Shown: piece by piece, positions 1-12,318 of the stretch
Numbering within the stretch: the first letter of the stretch is position 1
How the letters are laid out: the number at the start of each line of letters is the position of its first letter
Source: Holosporaceae bacterium
GTDB taxonomy: Bacteria; Pseudomonadota; Alphaproteobacteria; UBA3830
DNA length: 55,711 nt
Direction: 5' to 3'
NCBI GenBank assembly: GCA_031257475.1
Contig: JAIROP010000017.1
Coordinates: forward strand, 1-55,711
Made by a program: the position numbers and the translations under genes
Notes under the pieces: model-generated
What the model saw: the letters and a program-made list of their open reading frames with translations, nothing else
What the model was told of the DNA's origin: nothing
Database searches by the model: none

Positions 1-71
1 CCACTCGTAATTCCTTTCTTCCCCAACTCTTCACTTCCACAAAATTCGCATGCCATTTCATATGCCTCCAT
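1..71 (-). CDS. 5' end of an IS1-like transposase (InsA-type), cut by the window edge
   Basis: Reading leftwards from an ATG at 71, about 23 codons are open to the window edge. They contain CEFCGSEELGKKG, a CxxC zinc-ribbon start typical of InsA-like N-termini of IS1-family transposases and of some other small zinc-ribbon proteins. An AGGGA sits about 9 bases before the ATG. A second ATG at 56 is also possible. The stretch is too short to identify the family with confidence. It lies divergent to rlmN. Confidence 0.4.
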   Translation of the reverse strand, partial: MEAYEMACEFCGSEELGKKGITS

Positions 72-106
72 TAACAATATCCCTGATATTATAACATGCT
101 ATCTAT

Positions 107-1255
107 ATGACGCAATCCCAGAGTCTCTTATACAGCGGTCTCTATTGTGAAGGGTCTGGAGACGTAGTAACATTGAGCTCTGAAGGGAAGGGAAAGTACC
201 AGCGGAAAATAATGATGCCGTCGCAGGAATTGATTCTCGGATTGTCGTTGGAGGAATTGAAATTAAAATTCCTGAAAAATGGATTTACATCTCTAGATGC
301 AAAACGTGTATTTCCCTGGATACATATGAAGCTCGCAAAATCATTTGACGTTATGAGCGATGTTCCCAAATGTGTTCGAGAAACTCTTCCAGATTTTTTT
401 TCAATAGTTCGGCCAGAATGTAAAACAAAACAAAAATCTTTGGATGGAACGCAAAAAGTGTTGCTAGAATTTTCAGACGGAGAGTGTGTGGAGACCGTTT
501 TCATTCCCGATGAAAAAAGAAATACTATTTGCATTTCAACACAAATTGGATGCATTATCGGATGCAAATTCTGCCATACGGGAACCCAAAAATTTTCCAG
601 AAACCTAACGTCTTCTGAAATAATGTCGCAGATGTTTTTTTGGAAAGATATCCAAAATGAATCCAATGGATCGTCGATTACAAACATCGTTTTCATGGGA
701 ATGGGCGAGCCTTTATTGAACTCGAAAAATTTGTTCAATGCATTGAATCTTTTACTTGACGAAAAAATCCATAATTTTTCTAGAAATAAAATAACCGTTT
801 CAACTTCCGGGATTGTCAACGGCAGCATAGAAAAATTGGCAAAGTTCGGGGTGAAGCTTGCAATTTCTCTGCATGCTTCCAGCGATGAAAAACGAGCCTT
901 TCTTATGCCAATTAACAAAAAATACAATATAAGTAATGTGCTAAATGCGGCAAGAAAATATCTATATTTTAGCAACGTTGATTATGTTACATTCGAATAT
1001 CTATTGTTATCTGGTGTAAACGATTCTGATAACGATGCAATAGAACTGGCTTATTTACTCAAAAATTTTGGTATACAATGTAAGGTTAATTTGATTTTAT
1101 TTAACGATTGGTTTGGGACAGAATTTAGAGCTAGCTCCAAAGGACACACTTTTTTGAGAATTTTGCTATCCAAAGGAATTAGAACGATAATTCGAAAATC
1201 CAGGGGAGACGACATATTCGCAGCCTGTGGACAGCTGAAAAGCGAGCGACAATAA
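107..1255 (+). CDS. rlmN: Dual-specificity 23S rRNA/tRNA adenine C2-methyltransferase RlmN
   Basis: This radical SAM enzyme methylates C2 of A2503 in 23S rRNA and of A37 in some tRNAs, and helps translational fidelity. The CxxxCxxC cluster motif is at C149-C153-C156 (CIIGCKFC), the SAM-binding GMGEP follows near residue 198, and the conserved Glu of VETV is E129. The C-terminal cysteine that carries the methyl intermediate is present in AACGQ (C374). At 382 aa the length is normal. The ATG at 107 lacks a clear Shine-Dalgarno sequence and lies just after a TATAAC -10-like box, so it could be nearly leaderless. The ATG at 212 (GCGGAAAATA before it, 347 aa) is the alternative, because residues 1-35 look unlike the family. 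Confidence 0.93.
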   Translation: MTQSQSLLYSGLYCEGSGDVVTLSSEGKGKYQRKIMMPSQELILGLSLEELKLKFLKNGFTSLDAKRVFPWIHMKLAKSFDVMSDVPKCVRETLPDFFSIVRPECKTKQKSLDGTQKVLLEFSDGECVETVFIPDEKRNTICISTQIGCIIGCKFCHTGTQKFSRNLTSSEIMSQMFFWKDIQNESNGSSITNIVFMGMGEPLLNSKNLFNALNLLLDEKIHNFSRNKITVSTSGIVNGSIEKLAKFGVKLAISLHASSDEKRAFLMPINKKYNISNVLNAARKYLYFSNVDYVTFEYLLLSGVNDSDNDAIELAYLLKNFGIQCKVNLILFNDWFGTEFRASSKGHTFLRILLSKGIRTIIRKSRGDDIFAACGQLKSERQ

Positions 1256-1288
1256 TCATCATAGAGGCGGCCGTTGACTGCTACTCCT

Positions 1289-3195
1289 TTACAAAATCTC
1301 CAATAAAGATTTCAGGCGCCGACGATGTGGAGTTTGCCGTTGCTTTGTTTTTCCAGATGTTTTGGGGTGGTTGGAATTTTCGATTGATAGGTTTGCTGCA
1401 ACCTTCTCGACAGGGCTTCCGTAGCCAAACGAGGAGAGCATAAAATCCCGCCAGGCTATGGCCGGAAGGATTCCCCCGGTGATTTTTTGGTTCATAGGCG
1501 AGTTGTCATCGTTACCAGTCCAAACTCCCGCTACCAGCGGATGAGCAAAGCCAATGAAACTTGCATCACGACTATCATTGCTGGTGCCAGTCTTTCCATA
1601 GCATGGAATGGGAAGCTTGGCCCGCTTCCCCGTTCCCCTGTCCATGATGGATTGCAGCATGGTCTTCATTTTTTCGCAGCACCCAGAGGAAATGACACGA
1701 CGCAACCTCCTCTGATGAGCCTGATACAGTACACGGCCTCGTTGGGTCTTTACACTAATAATCCCGAATGGACACATTTTTATGCCGTCCAGCATGGTGG
1801 CTCCATAGGCAGCAGTCATTTCCAGAAGATTAACTCCGCTGGCCCCAAGTGCAGATGCAAAGTTTCTACCAACCTCGCTGGTGATTCCAAGTTGCTCTGC
1901 TTTGTCTGCAATAGCGTCCATCCCAACCCTCTTGGCCAATCGAATGGTAGCTGTATTTATGGATTTTACAAAGGCATCCTGAATACTGATGCTACCAACG
2001 CTTTGGTAACGATAATTTTTGGGAGACCATTTTCCAATGGTGATGGGAAGATCACTGATATGATCGTGTATGTCGCAGCCATGCTCAAGGGCCGTTAAAA
2101 AGACGAAATACTTGAATGCAGAACCGAATGACCGCAGGGCTAGTGCACGGTTGTACTGGCTGGTACTGTATGTATGACCGCCCACCATAACCCTAACTGC
2201 CCCGGTTTTGTCCAGCGCCACCAGGGCCATCTGACAGGCCCCGTTCTTAAATCCATACTCATTCAGGACATTCCTTACTATGTAGGTGGCGTTTTTCTGC
2301 AGTTTCGAATCCAGAGTCGTTCTGACCACCAGATCCTCGTCTCCCATTCCCACCAAATCCTGAAGCTGCTCAAGGGCCCAGTCTGTGAAATACCTGTTTT
2401 CATCCATTGGGATCGATGGATGGCGAAGCCGTTCCTTCTCCAACATCGCTTCCTTCATTTCTCCTTCGGAGATATAACCGGCTTCTGCCATGCATGACAG
2501 CACCAACGCAGTCCGCTGATCTGATTTATCTATGTTGTAAAATGGAGAATAGGTCGCTGGAGATTTGAGCACGCTGGCCAATTTTGCCGCCTCGTACAGT
2601 GTCAACTGTTTGGCCTTCTTGCCGAAAAATCTATAGGAGGCAGCATCGATGCCATAGGCTCCTCCTCCAAAGTACACCCGATTAATGTAGATGGATAATA
2701 TCTGTTTTTTTGTAAATTTCCTCTCCAACCACAGAGCTAGAATAAATTCCTGTACCTTCCGCTTTATGGATCTGCTCTGGGACAGGAACAGATTTTTGGC
2801 CAGCTGTTGAGTCAGGGTCGATCCGCCCTGAACAATGCGCCGGTTCAGTATATTGGTCCACATGGCGCGGGCTATGCCTATCAGATCCACGCCGCAGTGC
2901 CCATAGAAGCGCCGGTCTTCGATTGCTACGATAGCGTTGCCGATATATTTCGGCAACTCGTCGATTTTTACAGAATTGCGAAACAAATCTCCGTAAACTG
3001 CGATATTTTTGCCATCGTAGGATTCAAAAATGATGCTGGCACGGCGCCCTTTGGTTTCTAAATTGTTAAGATCTGGCATATCATGAATGAAAAACAAAAA
3101 AATAAAAAAACCAATCACAAAAGCGAAAATCGTTAACGAAATGACAATATTGCAGAAGCGTCTTCGACTAGATAGCTTCTTCCCCTTGCGGACCA

Positions 3196-3196
<1 letters not shown>
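1289..3196 (-). CDS. mrcA: Penicillin-binding protein 1A, bifunctional peptidoglycan synthase
   Basis: A class A PBP that polymerises and cross-links peptidoglycan at the inner membrane. One membrane anchor lies at about residues 15-37. The GT51 glycosyltransferase domain follows, with EDRRF (E93), GGSTLTQQ (124-131) and a second acidic residue in WLERKF. The transpeptidase domain shows the SxxK serine (S359-AFK), SxN (S412-IN) and KTGTS (535-539), so both activities look intact. At 635 aa it is shorter than most PBP1A proteins (about 720-850), mainly because the linker and insert regions are small. Its ATG overlaps the gyrB TGA by one base (TGATG), suggesting translational coupling. A working cell-wall synthase indicates that this reduced genome still makes murein. 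Confidence 0.92.
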
Positions 3197-5631
<2,435 letters not shown>

Positions 5632-5636
5632 TTAAA

Positions 5637-5806
5637 GAGACCGTTGCACGGGATTGCCCTATAAAAATAGAAATTCTCCGAATAAGGCATTGAATTTTCA
5701 AACTTTTCGAGAGACGTTAGCGATAGAGACGAATTCCCTGGGAAATACTGAAAATCAGAGTATTCGTTCAATAATTTCTATTTTTATAGGGCAATCCCTT
5801 GCACTC
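5637..5806. repeat. MITE-like inverted-repeat element reaching into the 3' end of a CDS
   Basis: A perfect 26-bp inverted repeat is seen at 5650-5675 and 5773-5798, separated by 97 bp. The left arm continues outwards as GAGACCGTTGCAC from 5637. The right arm continues as TTGCACTCTG, which matches if five bases (ACGGT) are deleted. No protein is encoded inside. The left end, GAGACCGTTGC, is identical to both ends of the element at 32114-32197, so the two belong to one family. The stop codon and last residues of the 5784-7358 membrane protein lie in the right arm. This could be a non-autonomous IS remnant; the parent IS is not in the window. Confidence 0.65.
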
Positions 5807-7358
5807 TGTATACCATAAAGCATTCTCTTTTTTTTATTTTTTCTACGAAGAAGTTCTTTGATATCTCCGCCTCCCACTCCGCAATATTGTAATAATCTGA
5901 TATAAACACAATTGCTGAATCGTATTTCATCAGTTTTCTGTTGAGTGATTCCAGAGACCTGGGAAACTCATATCTTTGTTCATCACAGAACAGATGTAAT
6001 ATATAGCTACATTTCCATGCTTGATCTGCTAATACCAGAATCGGAGTATTTTTATTCTGCTCCAAGAAATACACAAAATTTTGCTGATCAGGATAACAAT
6101 GCAACAATAGCGCTCCTGGAACCCAGGGACCTTTTAAAAACAACAACATGATTGGCAGAAAAATGTATCTGATCCATTTTTGACAATCCACAATCATAAT
6201 GGGGGAAATGGAACTCATAATAGGAAAGCAAGGCATTATATATCGCAGCTCTTTAAATGGGGCTATGAGTATGCACAAGAAACTCCATATAAAAGCAACT
6301 AAAAAAACGATCGGTACAGAGTAGCTGCGACGATCCAAAATCAACACGTATCCGGCACATACTGCTGTAAATAATAAAATCCGGAGATCATACAATGTGC
6401 AGCCTATTATTTTTTGGAATGCATTCATGGACGTTCGCAAATTATCCCAAAAAACCTTGTGGGCAAATTTTTTATACGCCTCCCCTGCCCTTCCGCAGGA
6501 AAACCCATAGAAAAATCCCTGATAAAGGGTCCTGGCTAGTAATATGGCCACCAGCAGCGCAGCGCAAATAACAGTGACATTGTCTCGCGGACCTTCTCTA
6601 ACTGATTTCAGAACCAATATCCAAAACATCATTAGCACGTAGATGCAGGCGAAATACCCCGACAGCATAGTCAGGCCCGTTGCTAAAATTAGTTGATAAA
6701 GACACTGGCCATCCAATATCTCTCGTCTATCTACTTTCTCATTACATCGAACAAACGAGTAGGTAAACGCGATTAATAGCGTTTCCTGCAACTGGTATGG
6801 CCTAAGGAGAAGGCTATTTGAGATAGCTCCTATGTTTGAGAATCCAAGCAGCAATGTAAAGGGAATAATGCGCTGATCTGACAACAAATGTTGCAACAGT
6901 TTATGCATAAATAGAAATGACAAAGTAAAAAACACCAGATTTAGTAGACAGCCATGCTCTATAATTTCCCGTAAATTTGCCGTGTCCATCCCTGTAAACC
7001 ACAGACGGAAGCAGGAGTAATACAGATTGGTATGGGGACGATCCCTGTTGTCTAGGTAAAGTCTCTTTACGTCACTCAGTGCATCTGTCACTGAAGCGTT
7101 GTTCCACAGACTCTGCTTTTTTACCTCTCTCCCTGTGTGGACTTTTTCCTCTTCGTAGGCTATCTGGTATCCGAATCCATTGCAGTCCGAAATGATTATC
7201 GACAGCACCTCATCGAGATGAAGCCCTTTTTTCTGATGTATGTCCTCCATCCTGTTGAGACACATAAAAACGAAAACGAGAAAACTTAAAACTCCGCTCA
7301 GAATTTCTTCTGATCTAACTGCCCATGCTATTGGATACACACGACTCTTCCAGAACAA
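5784..7358 (-). CDS. Polytopic membrane protein, GT-C (GT39/ArnT-like) glycosyltransferase-like
   Basis: I do not recognise this 524-aa protein with certainty. It has about ten hydrophobic segments, the first near residues 18-33, and a first outward loop carrying HLDEV. An acidic pair in that loop is typical of lipid-linked-sugar glycosyltransferases of the GT-C fold (GT39, PMT, ArnT). No SignalP-type cleavage is evident. The open frame starts at a TTG (7358) with AGGGA upstream; a GTG at 7340 preceded by GGAAGAG is an equally good start. The gene lies 24 bp after rplQ and may be the last gene of the ribosomal transcript. The final residues (about RVQGIAL) and the stop are encoded by the right arm of an inverted-repeat element, so the native C-terminus may have been replaced. 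Confidence 0.6.
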   Translation of the reverse strand: MFWKSRVYPIAWAVRSEEILSGVLSFLVFVFMCLNRMEDIHQKKGLHLDEVLSIIISDCNGFGYQIAYEEEKVHTGREVKKQSLWNNASVTDALSDVKRLYLDNRDRPHTNLYYSCFRLWFTGMDTANLREIIEHGCLLNLVFFTLSFLFMHKLLQHLLSDQRIIPFTLLLGFSNIGAISNSLLLRPYQLQETLLIAFTYSFVRCNEKVDRREILDGQCLYQLILATGLTMLSGYFACIYVLMMFWILVLKSVREGPRDNVTVICAALLVAILLARTLYQGFFYGFSCGRAGEAYKKFAHKVFWDNLRTSMNAFQKIIGCTLYDLRILLFTAVCAGYVLILDRRSYSVPIVFLVAFIWSFLCILIAPFKELRYIMPCFPIMSSISPIMIVDCQKWIRYIFLPIMLLFLKGPWVPGALLLHCYPDQQNFVYFLEQNKNTPILVLADQAWKCSYILHLFCDEQRYEFPRSLESLNRKLMKYDSAIVFISDYYNIAEWEAEISKNFFVEKIKKRECFMVYRVQGIAL

Positions 7359-7382
7359 CCCAACGTCCCTAAGCGCAATTAG

Positions 7383-7814
7383 CTATTCCTTTGCCGAACC
7401 TTCCAACTTCATCCCTTCCTCCGTTGCCGCTATGGCCGAGGAAACCTTGGCCGATTTATCACGATCCAGTAACTCTATCACGGCTATTGGTGCCATATCC
7501 CCTCGACGAAAACCACATTTCACTATCCGGGTATATCCCCCATTTCTACTGGAATAGCGATCCGCCAGGGGACCAAACACCTTTGACACAAGTGTCTTAT
7601 CTCGAATCTTTGCAAACAGATTCCTGCGATTGGCCACCGATGGCTTTTTACCCAGAGTCAGCATCTTTTCGACAATGGGCCTCAAATCCTTGGCTTTGGG
7701 AAGTGTAGTCACTATCTGCTCATACCTAAGCAGCGCCTTGGCCAAATTTTGAAACATCGCCAATCTTGGCTCTGTCCTCCTTCCGAACTTCCTTCCGCTT
7801 ATCCGATGACGCAT
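7383..7814 (-). CDS. rplQ: 50S ribosomal protein L17
   Basis: A large-subunit protein near the exit tunnel. The start MRHRISGRKFGRR and the block LAKALLRYEQIVTTLPKAK are diagnostic. It is 143 aa with the C-terminal tail common in alphaproteobacteria. It follows rpoA by 11 bp and is the last ribosomal gene of the block. Confidence 0.97.
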   Translation of the reverse strand: MRHRISGRKFGRRTEPRLAMFQNLAKALLRYEQIVTTLPKAKDLRPIVEKMLTLGKKPSVANRRNLFAKIRDKTLVSKVFGPLADRYSSRNGGYTRIVKCGFRRGDMAPIAVIELLDRDKSAKVSSAIAATEEGMKLEGSAKE

Positions 7815-7825
7815 AGAAAATCTCC

Positions 7826-8854
7826 CTAACTCTTCTCTTCAACTGGCTTCGGCGCCCCTAACACTTCTCCGTCCAGAGGACAACCCCCAATCGGCATCCC
7901 CAGATAAAGCCCCATCTGTGATAAAACTTCCTTAATTTCATTTAGCGATTTTCTTCCGAAATTCGGCGTTCGCAACATCTCTCCCTCTGTCTTGCGAACC
8001 AAGTCCCTTATGTATACTATATTATCGTTTTTTAGACAATTCATTGACCGAACAGAAAGCTCAAGATCCTCTACTTTTCTTAGCAAATTTGCGTTGAATG
8101 GCTGCAGGAACTCCTCTTTCTCCTCTATTACCTCTTCGACTTCTTCCTCAAAATTAACGAATTTCTGAAACTGATCCTGGAGAATCCTTGCGGACATTGC
8201 CACAGCGTCCTCCGGAGAAATTGATCCATTCGTTTCCACCTCCAATACTAATTTATCATAATCCGTTGCCTGTCCCACTCGAGTATTTTCAACTCGGTAG
8301 GCTACCTTCTTCACTGGATTAAATATGGAATCGATAAACAATGTACCAATCGGCGCATTCTCCGCCTTATTCTGCGACGCCGGCAGATATCCTCTCCCCA
8401 CGGAAACACTCATCTCCATGGAAAACGTCCCACCATCTCCAACTGTGCAAATGTGATGATCTGGATCTAACAGTACAATCTCCGCCCCCAACTCGAACAT
8501 TCCTGCTGTGACATTACACGGCCCCGCAACTGATATCTTCATCTTTCGGGGAATATTACTCTCCATTTGCAACGGCATGGTCTTCACATTGAGAATTATC
8601 TCGGTTACATCTTCGGACACTCCGTCAAGGGTAGAAAATTCATGCTGCACACCTTCTATGCGTATCGCGGTTACTGCTGCTCCCTTCAGGGCCGAAAGCA
8701 GAACCCGCCTTAGCGCATTGCCCAACGTTACACCATACCCTCGCTCTAACGGCTCCGCCACAATAGTGGAAACTCGTTTGTGCTTTCCGGAATCTACTCC
8801 CTCCAGCTGTAGCTTATATGGTTTTATCAGATCCTGCCATTGCCTTTGAATCAC
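7826..8854 (-). CDS. rpoA: DNA-directed RNA polymerase subunit alpha
   Basis: The alpha subunit nucleates RNA polymerase assembly and contacts upstream promoter DNA and activators. The N-terminal domain has [20 protein letters not shown]. The C-terminal domain has [30 protein letters not shown] and a short tail. The start is set at the GTG at 8854 ([12 protein letters not shown]), giving 342 aa. It has AGGAG about 9 bases upstream and matches the family N-terminus. The longer in-frame start at 8908 would overlap rpsK and adds 18 unlikely residues. Confidence 0.97.
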   Translation of the reverse strand: MIQRQWQDLIKPYKLQLEGVDSGKHKRVSTIVAEPLERGYGVTLGNALRRVLLSALKGAAVTAIRIEGVQHEFSTLDGVSEDVTEIILNVKTMPLQMESNIPRKMKISVAGPCNVTAGMFELGAEIVLLDPDHHICTVGDGGTFSMEMSVSVGRGYLPASQNKAENAPIGTLFIDSIFNPVKKVAYRVENTRVGQATDYDKLVLEVETNGSISPEDAVAMSARILQDQFQKFVNFEEEVEEVIEEKEEFLQPFNANLLRKVEDLELSVRSMNCLKNDNIVYIRDLVRKTEGEMLRTPNFGRKSLNEIKEVLSQMGLYLGMPIGGCPLDGEVLGAPKPVEEKS

Positions 8855-8873
8855 AGTCGACTCTCCTAGTTTT

Positions 8874-9266
8874 TTACATCCGACGACGCTTTGGGGGTCT
8901 GCAACCATTGTGCGGAATCGGTGTTACATCTCGTATGGAACCAATAATCAATCCTAAAGACTGAAAGGTGCGAAGCGCTGATTCTCTTCCTGCTCCAGGT
9001 CCCATTATTTCCACATCCACTGTTTGCATTCCATGCTCCAGTGCTTTAGCTGCTGCCTTTTCCGCTGCCACCTGGGCTGCGTACGGCGTTGATTTCCGAG
9101 ATCCTTTAAACCCTGCGCTTCCTGCTGAACTCCATACAATTGCATTGCCGTGACCGTCTGTCACTGTCACCATCGTATTATTAAAGGTAGCGTTGATATG
9201 GACAAGCCCCGCCACCACGTTCTTGCGATCCTTCTTTTTCAGCTTTTGCGTTTTTTTATAGGCCAT
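8874..9266 (-). CDS. rpsK: 30S ribosomal protein S11
   Basis: Platform protein of the small subunit. Diagnostic blocks are [37 protein letters not shown] and the C-terminal [11 protein letters not shown]. It is 130 aa, full length, and lies 12 bp after rpsM. Confidence 0.98.
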   Translation of the reverse strand: MAYKKTQKLKKKDRKNVVAGLVHINATFNNTMVTVTDGHGNAIVWSSAGSAGFKGSRKSTPYAAQVAAEKAAAKALEHGMQTVDVEIMGPGAGRESALRTFQSLGLIIGSIRDVTPIPHNGCRPPKRRRM

Positions 9267-9278
9267 AGAAATCCCCTT

Positions 9279-9656
9279 TTATTTTGTTACCTTCTTCTTT
9301 CCAGGAATTGCTCTCGCTTTGCCCTTCCTCGTCCTTGCATTCGTATGTGTTCTCTGCCCATGGACTGGTAGCCCCTTCCTGTGTCGCAAACCCCGATAGC
9401 AGCCGAGATCCATCAATCTCTTTATATTCATTGACACCACCCTACGTAGATCCCCTTCAACCTGATAATCCCTATCAAGAACCTCTCGGATCCTCACCAC
9501 CTCGTCCTCTGTCAATTCGCTGACCCTCTTTGCATTTGGTATCCCTGTTTCCCTACAGATACGAACCGCCCTTGTGGTTCCTATCCCATAGATATACCTC
9601 AGGGCATACGCCACATGTTTTCTGTCGGGTAAATTTACCCCTGCTATACGTGCCAC
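9279..9656 (-). CDS. rpsM: 30S ribosomal protein S13
   Basis: Head protein of the small subunit that contacts tRNA and 50S. The start [15 protein letters not shown], the block YIYGIG and the tail [18 protein letters not shown] are diagnostic. It is 125 aa. It starts at the base next to the adk stop codon, so the two are probably translationally coupled. Confidence 0.98.
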   Translation of the reverse strand: MARIAGVNLPDRKHVAYALRYIYGIGTTRAVRICRETGIPNAKRVSELTEDEVVRIREVLDRDYQVEGDLRRVVSMNIKRLMDLGCYRGLRHRKGLPVHGQRTHTNARTRKGKARAIPGKKKVTK

Positions 9657-10322
9657 TCACTGTCTCCTTTTTTTTATGCCAAGCCCTAGAAAGTAGTCCG
9701 CCACTCTTTTATATACCTCATTGATGGGTCCTACCCCATTTATTTGTCCTACTCTTTCTCGGTAGTACTGACTCAGAGCTGCCTGCTGCGTATGGTAGGT
9801 GTTTAACCGTACTTTTACAGTCTCTTCTGTGTCGTCACTTCTCTGAATTAACTCTCCTCCACAGGTACACCTCTGTCCAGGCTCCACTGACCCGTATACT
9901 TTTTTGCAGACTGTACAAATCCTTCGTCCTAATATCCTCGCCGATACTTCCTCATCTGGTACGTCTATCACTACAACTAGAATTTTTCTATCTCTTCCTG
10001 TGAATTCGGATAATGACCTCGCCTGATCCTCTGTTCTTGGATAGCCATCCAACACAATTACCTTGGGCAATCCATCGGTACGTATTTTATCAATTCCTGT
10101 CTTCACCACTGCACTCACAAGAGTATCTTCTACAAGTTTTCCCTCTTTTACTGTATCTTCTATCTGTTTTCCCAATTCTGTTCGCCCGCTTACCTCTGCT
10201 CTCAGCATATCTCCTGTGGACATATGTTGCACTTCAAAATCCTCTACCAACCTCTGCGCAACTGTCCCTTTCCCTGCTCCTGGGGGCCCAAGCAATATTA
10301 TTATTAACAGCGACTCCAGCAT
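9657..10322 (-). CDS. adk: Adenylate kinase with zinc-type LID
   Basis: Catalyses ATP + AMP to 2 ADP in the cytoplasm. The P-loop GPPGAGKGT lies near residue 12, followed by STGDMLR and LDGYPRT. The LID has four cysteines in CTVC and CTC plus one more upstream of it, the zinc-binding version found in many alphaproteobacteria and Gram-positives. The ATG at 10322 overlaps the secY TGA by one base (TGATG); a GTG one codon upstream is the alternative. An AGGA lies about 10 bases upstream. Placement between secY and rpsM is the usual operon position. In a bacterium with an ATP/ADP translocase, Adk also balances the imported nucleotide pool (inference). Confidence 0.97.
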   Translation of the reverse strand: MLESLLIIILLGPPGAGKGTVAQRLVEDFEVQHMSTGDMLRAEVSGRTELGKQIEDTVKEGKLVEDTLVSAVVKTGIDKIRTDGLPKVIVLDGYPRTEDQARSLSEFTGRDRKILVVVIDVPDEEVSARILGRRICTVCKKVYGSVEPGQRCTCGGELIQRSDDTEETVKVRLNTYHTQQAALSQYYRERVGQINGVGPINEVYKRVADYFLGLGIKKRRQ

Positions 10323-11650
10323 CACCGTCTCGTCCTATCCATTTTTTTCAACACACCTTTGTACTGGTGAGACAAAACATGTGTATATATCTGGGATATC
10401 GTATCCATGGTCACTCCCACCAGTATCAATATTCCGGTTCCTCCAAATATAAATTGAACCCCAAACTTGGCCGACATAATATCTGGCAAAATACACACAA
10501 ATGCCATGTACAGGGCTCCGACCACTGTCAATCGTGTCAGTATATAATCCAGATAATCTGCTGTGGCCTGACCGGGCCTCACGCCGGGTATGAATCCTCC
10601 CGACTTTTTTAAATTGTCTGCCGTCTCTGCTGGATTAAATACTATAGCCGTGTAAAAGAAGGAAAAAAACACGATCAACCCAATTAAAATAACTGAAAAT
10701 ACCGGTCCTCCTCTACTGAAAAACGATATCAAGTCCCTCACAAGCTCGTTTTCGGTCTCTGTTACCAGATTCGCCAGCATTAGAGGCATCGACAGCAAAG
10801 AATATGCAAAAATTGGTGGAATAACTCCAGCGGAATTTATCTTTAGCGGCATGTGATTTCCATCCACTCCGCTGCCCTTGGTCATCATAGAGTGCCTTTG
10901 AGGATAACTTATTGTAACCTTCCTCTGGGCTCTTTCCACAAATACAACAAATACAATTGCCGCAAACGCCACCGAAAAAATCACCAACACAGAAAATGTT
11001 GACAACGCACCTGCTCGTCCCAATTCAAACACGTTTGCTATGCTGGCTGGCATATTGGCCACGATTCCTGCAAAAATCAGCAGTGAAGACCCATTTCCGA
11101 TTCCCCTCGACGTAATTTGTTCCCCTAGCCATACAAGGAACATTGTTCCGCAAATCAACGACGGAACAGCAATCACAGGAAACAACCCGCCAATTACCAC
11201 TGGACTCCCCGGTGAAGTCATTAGGAAAATGCTGATGCCATATGACTGAAATCCTGCTATCAAAATTGTCAAATATTTTGTGTATTGATGTATCTTCCGC
11301 CTCCCACTTTCCCCTTCTTTTTTCAGCGCCTCCAGCTTCGGGGACACCATGGTAAACAGTTGAACAATTATGCTTGCTGATATATATGGCATAAGATTCA
11401 GGGCAAATATTGTCATTCGGCTAAGCGCACCACCGGAAAACATGTTGAACATTCCCAGCAGACCTGTTCCTCTCAGGTGGCGATTGGCCAACTCGGCTAT
11501 AGCTACGGGATCCAGTCCTGGAAGCGGCACATAGGTACCAATTCTATAGACAAATAGGGCTATTATGGCAAATAGAATCCTCTTTTTCAGGTCCGACGCC
11601 TTGGAAAATGTATCTAAACTTAATTTCTGATCAAATATACTATTGGACAT
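10322..11650 (-). CDS. secY: Protein translocase subunit SecY
   Basis: The ten-helix core of the Sec channel in the inner membrane, working with SecE, SecG and SecA. It contains YRIGTYVPLPGLDP, GGALSRMTIFALNLMPYISA (plug and TM2 area) and the cytoplasmic loop FVERAQRKVTISYPQR. It is 442 aa, standard length. It sits between rplO and adk as in most bacteria. Confidence 0.97.
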   Translation of the reverse strand: MSNSIFDQKLSLDTFSKASDLKKRILFAIIALFVYRIGTYVPLPGLDPVAIAELANRHLRGTGLLGMFNMFSGGALSRMTIFALNLMPYISASIIVQLFTMVSPKLEALKKEGESGRRKIHQYTKYLTILIAGFQSYGISIFLMTSPGSPVVIGGLFPVIAVPSLICGTMFLVWLGEQITSRGIGNGSSLLIFAGIVANMPASIANVFELGRAGALSTFSVLVIFSVAFAAIVFVVFVERAQRKVTISYPQRHSMMTKGSGVDGNHMPLKINSAGVIPPIFAYSLLSMPLMLANLVTETENELVRDLISFFSRGGPVFSVILIGLIVFFSFFYTAIVFNPAETADNLKKSGGFIPGVRPGQATADYLDYILTRLTVVGALYMAFVCILPDIMSAKFGVQFIFGGTGILILVGVTMDTISQIYTHVLSHQYKGVLKKMDRTRR

Positions 11651-11658
11651 ATTTCATT

Positions 11659-12123
11659 CTAGACTATCAAAACTTTGCCACCTGCAGCCTCCACGCTCTT
11701 CACCGCAGCTGGTGACGCGTAATTGGCTGAAACAACCAATCGTGCGTCCAAATTCCCTTTGGCTAGCAGGCGAAACATTGCCGTATTCTTCCTCAATACT
11801 CCAGCATTTTTTAATTCCTCCAACGCAACAAGCTGGCCTTGGGCTAGGACTCCGTTCTCATAAAGTCTCTGCAAATCACACACATTCAAAATCGCAGTAC
11901 CGGTTCTATCTCTTTTTGAAACAAATCCCCTCTTGGGTAAACGTCGATAGATTGGCATCTGCCCCCCTTCGAACCAGCTCACAGTGCCACGACCGGATCG
12001 TGCCTTTCCCCCTTTATGGCCATAGGAACTGGTCTTACCGCAGCCAGACCCGATGCCTCGACCCAGTGCCTTCCGATCAATCCCATTTCTCGCCTTCAGA
12101 TTATTCAGCATCATCCTAGACAT
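11659..12123 (-). CDS. rplO: 50S ribosomal protein L15
   Basis: A 23S rRNA-binding assembly protein. It shows GRGIGSGCGKTSSYGHKG and WFEGGQMPIYRRLPKRGF, which are diagnostic, and is 154 aa. Its start overlaps the rpmD end by 8 bp. Confidence 0.97.
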   Translation of the reverse strand: MSRMMLNNLKARNGIDRKALGRGIGSGCGKTSSYGHKGGKARSGRGTVSWFEGGQMPIYRRLPKRGFVSKRDRTGTAILNVCDLQRLYENGVLAQGQLVALEELKNAGVLRKNTAMFRLLAKGNLDARLVVSANYASPAAVKSVEAAGGKVLIV

Positions 12124-12307
12124 TGTCCCTCTCTTCTTTCACCAGATGAGATACCTTGCGTAGAAGACCTTTCACGCTCGCACAGTCCTCCAGAAATACT
12201 TTTTTCCCTATTTGACCCAAACCAAGAGCTTTTAGGCATAACACAATTCTTTTCATACACCGTGCTCCGCTTCTTACCTGGACAATACAAATTTTTCTTT
12301 CCTGCAT
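12116..12307 (-). CDS. rpmD: 50S ribosomal protein L30
   Basis: A short large-subunit protein of 63 aa. QVRSGARC followed by LKALGLGQIGKKVFLED and RKVSHLVK matches L30. The start is the ATG at 12307; the TTG one codon upstream is also in frame. It lies between rpsE and rplO, the standard place. Confidence 0.95.
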   Translation of the reverse strand: MQERKICIVQVRSGARCMKRIVLCLKALGLGQIGKKVFLEDCASVKGLLRKVSHLVKEERDNV

Positions 12308-12318
12308 CAATATACTCC

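Noticed and set aside
142-975. 277-codon open frame antisense to rlmN
   Set aside because: It is the complement of a convincing radical SAM gene, has no family motif and no ribosome site.
8855-8908. N-terminal extension of rpoA into rpsK
   Set aside because: The GTG at 8854 with AGGAG matches the family N-terminus.
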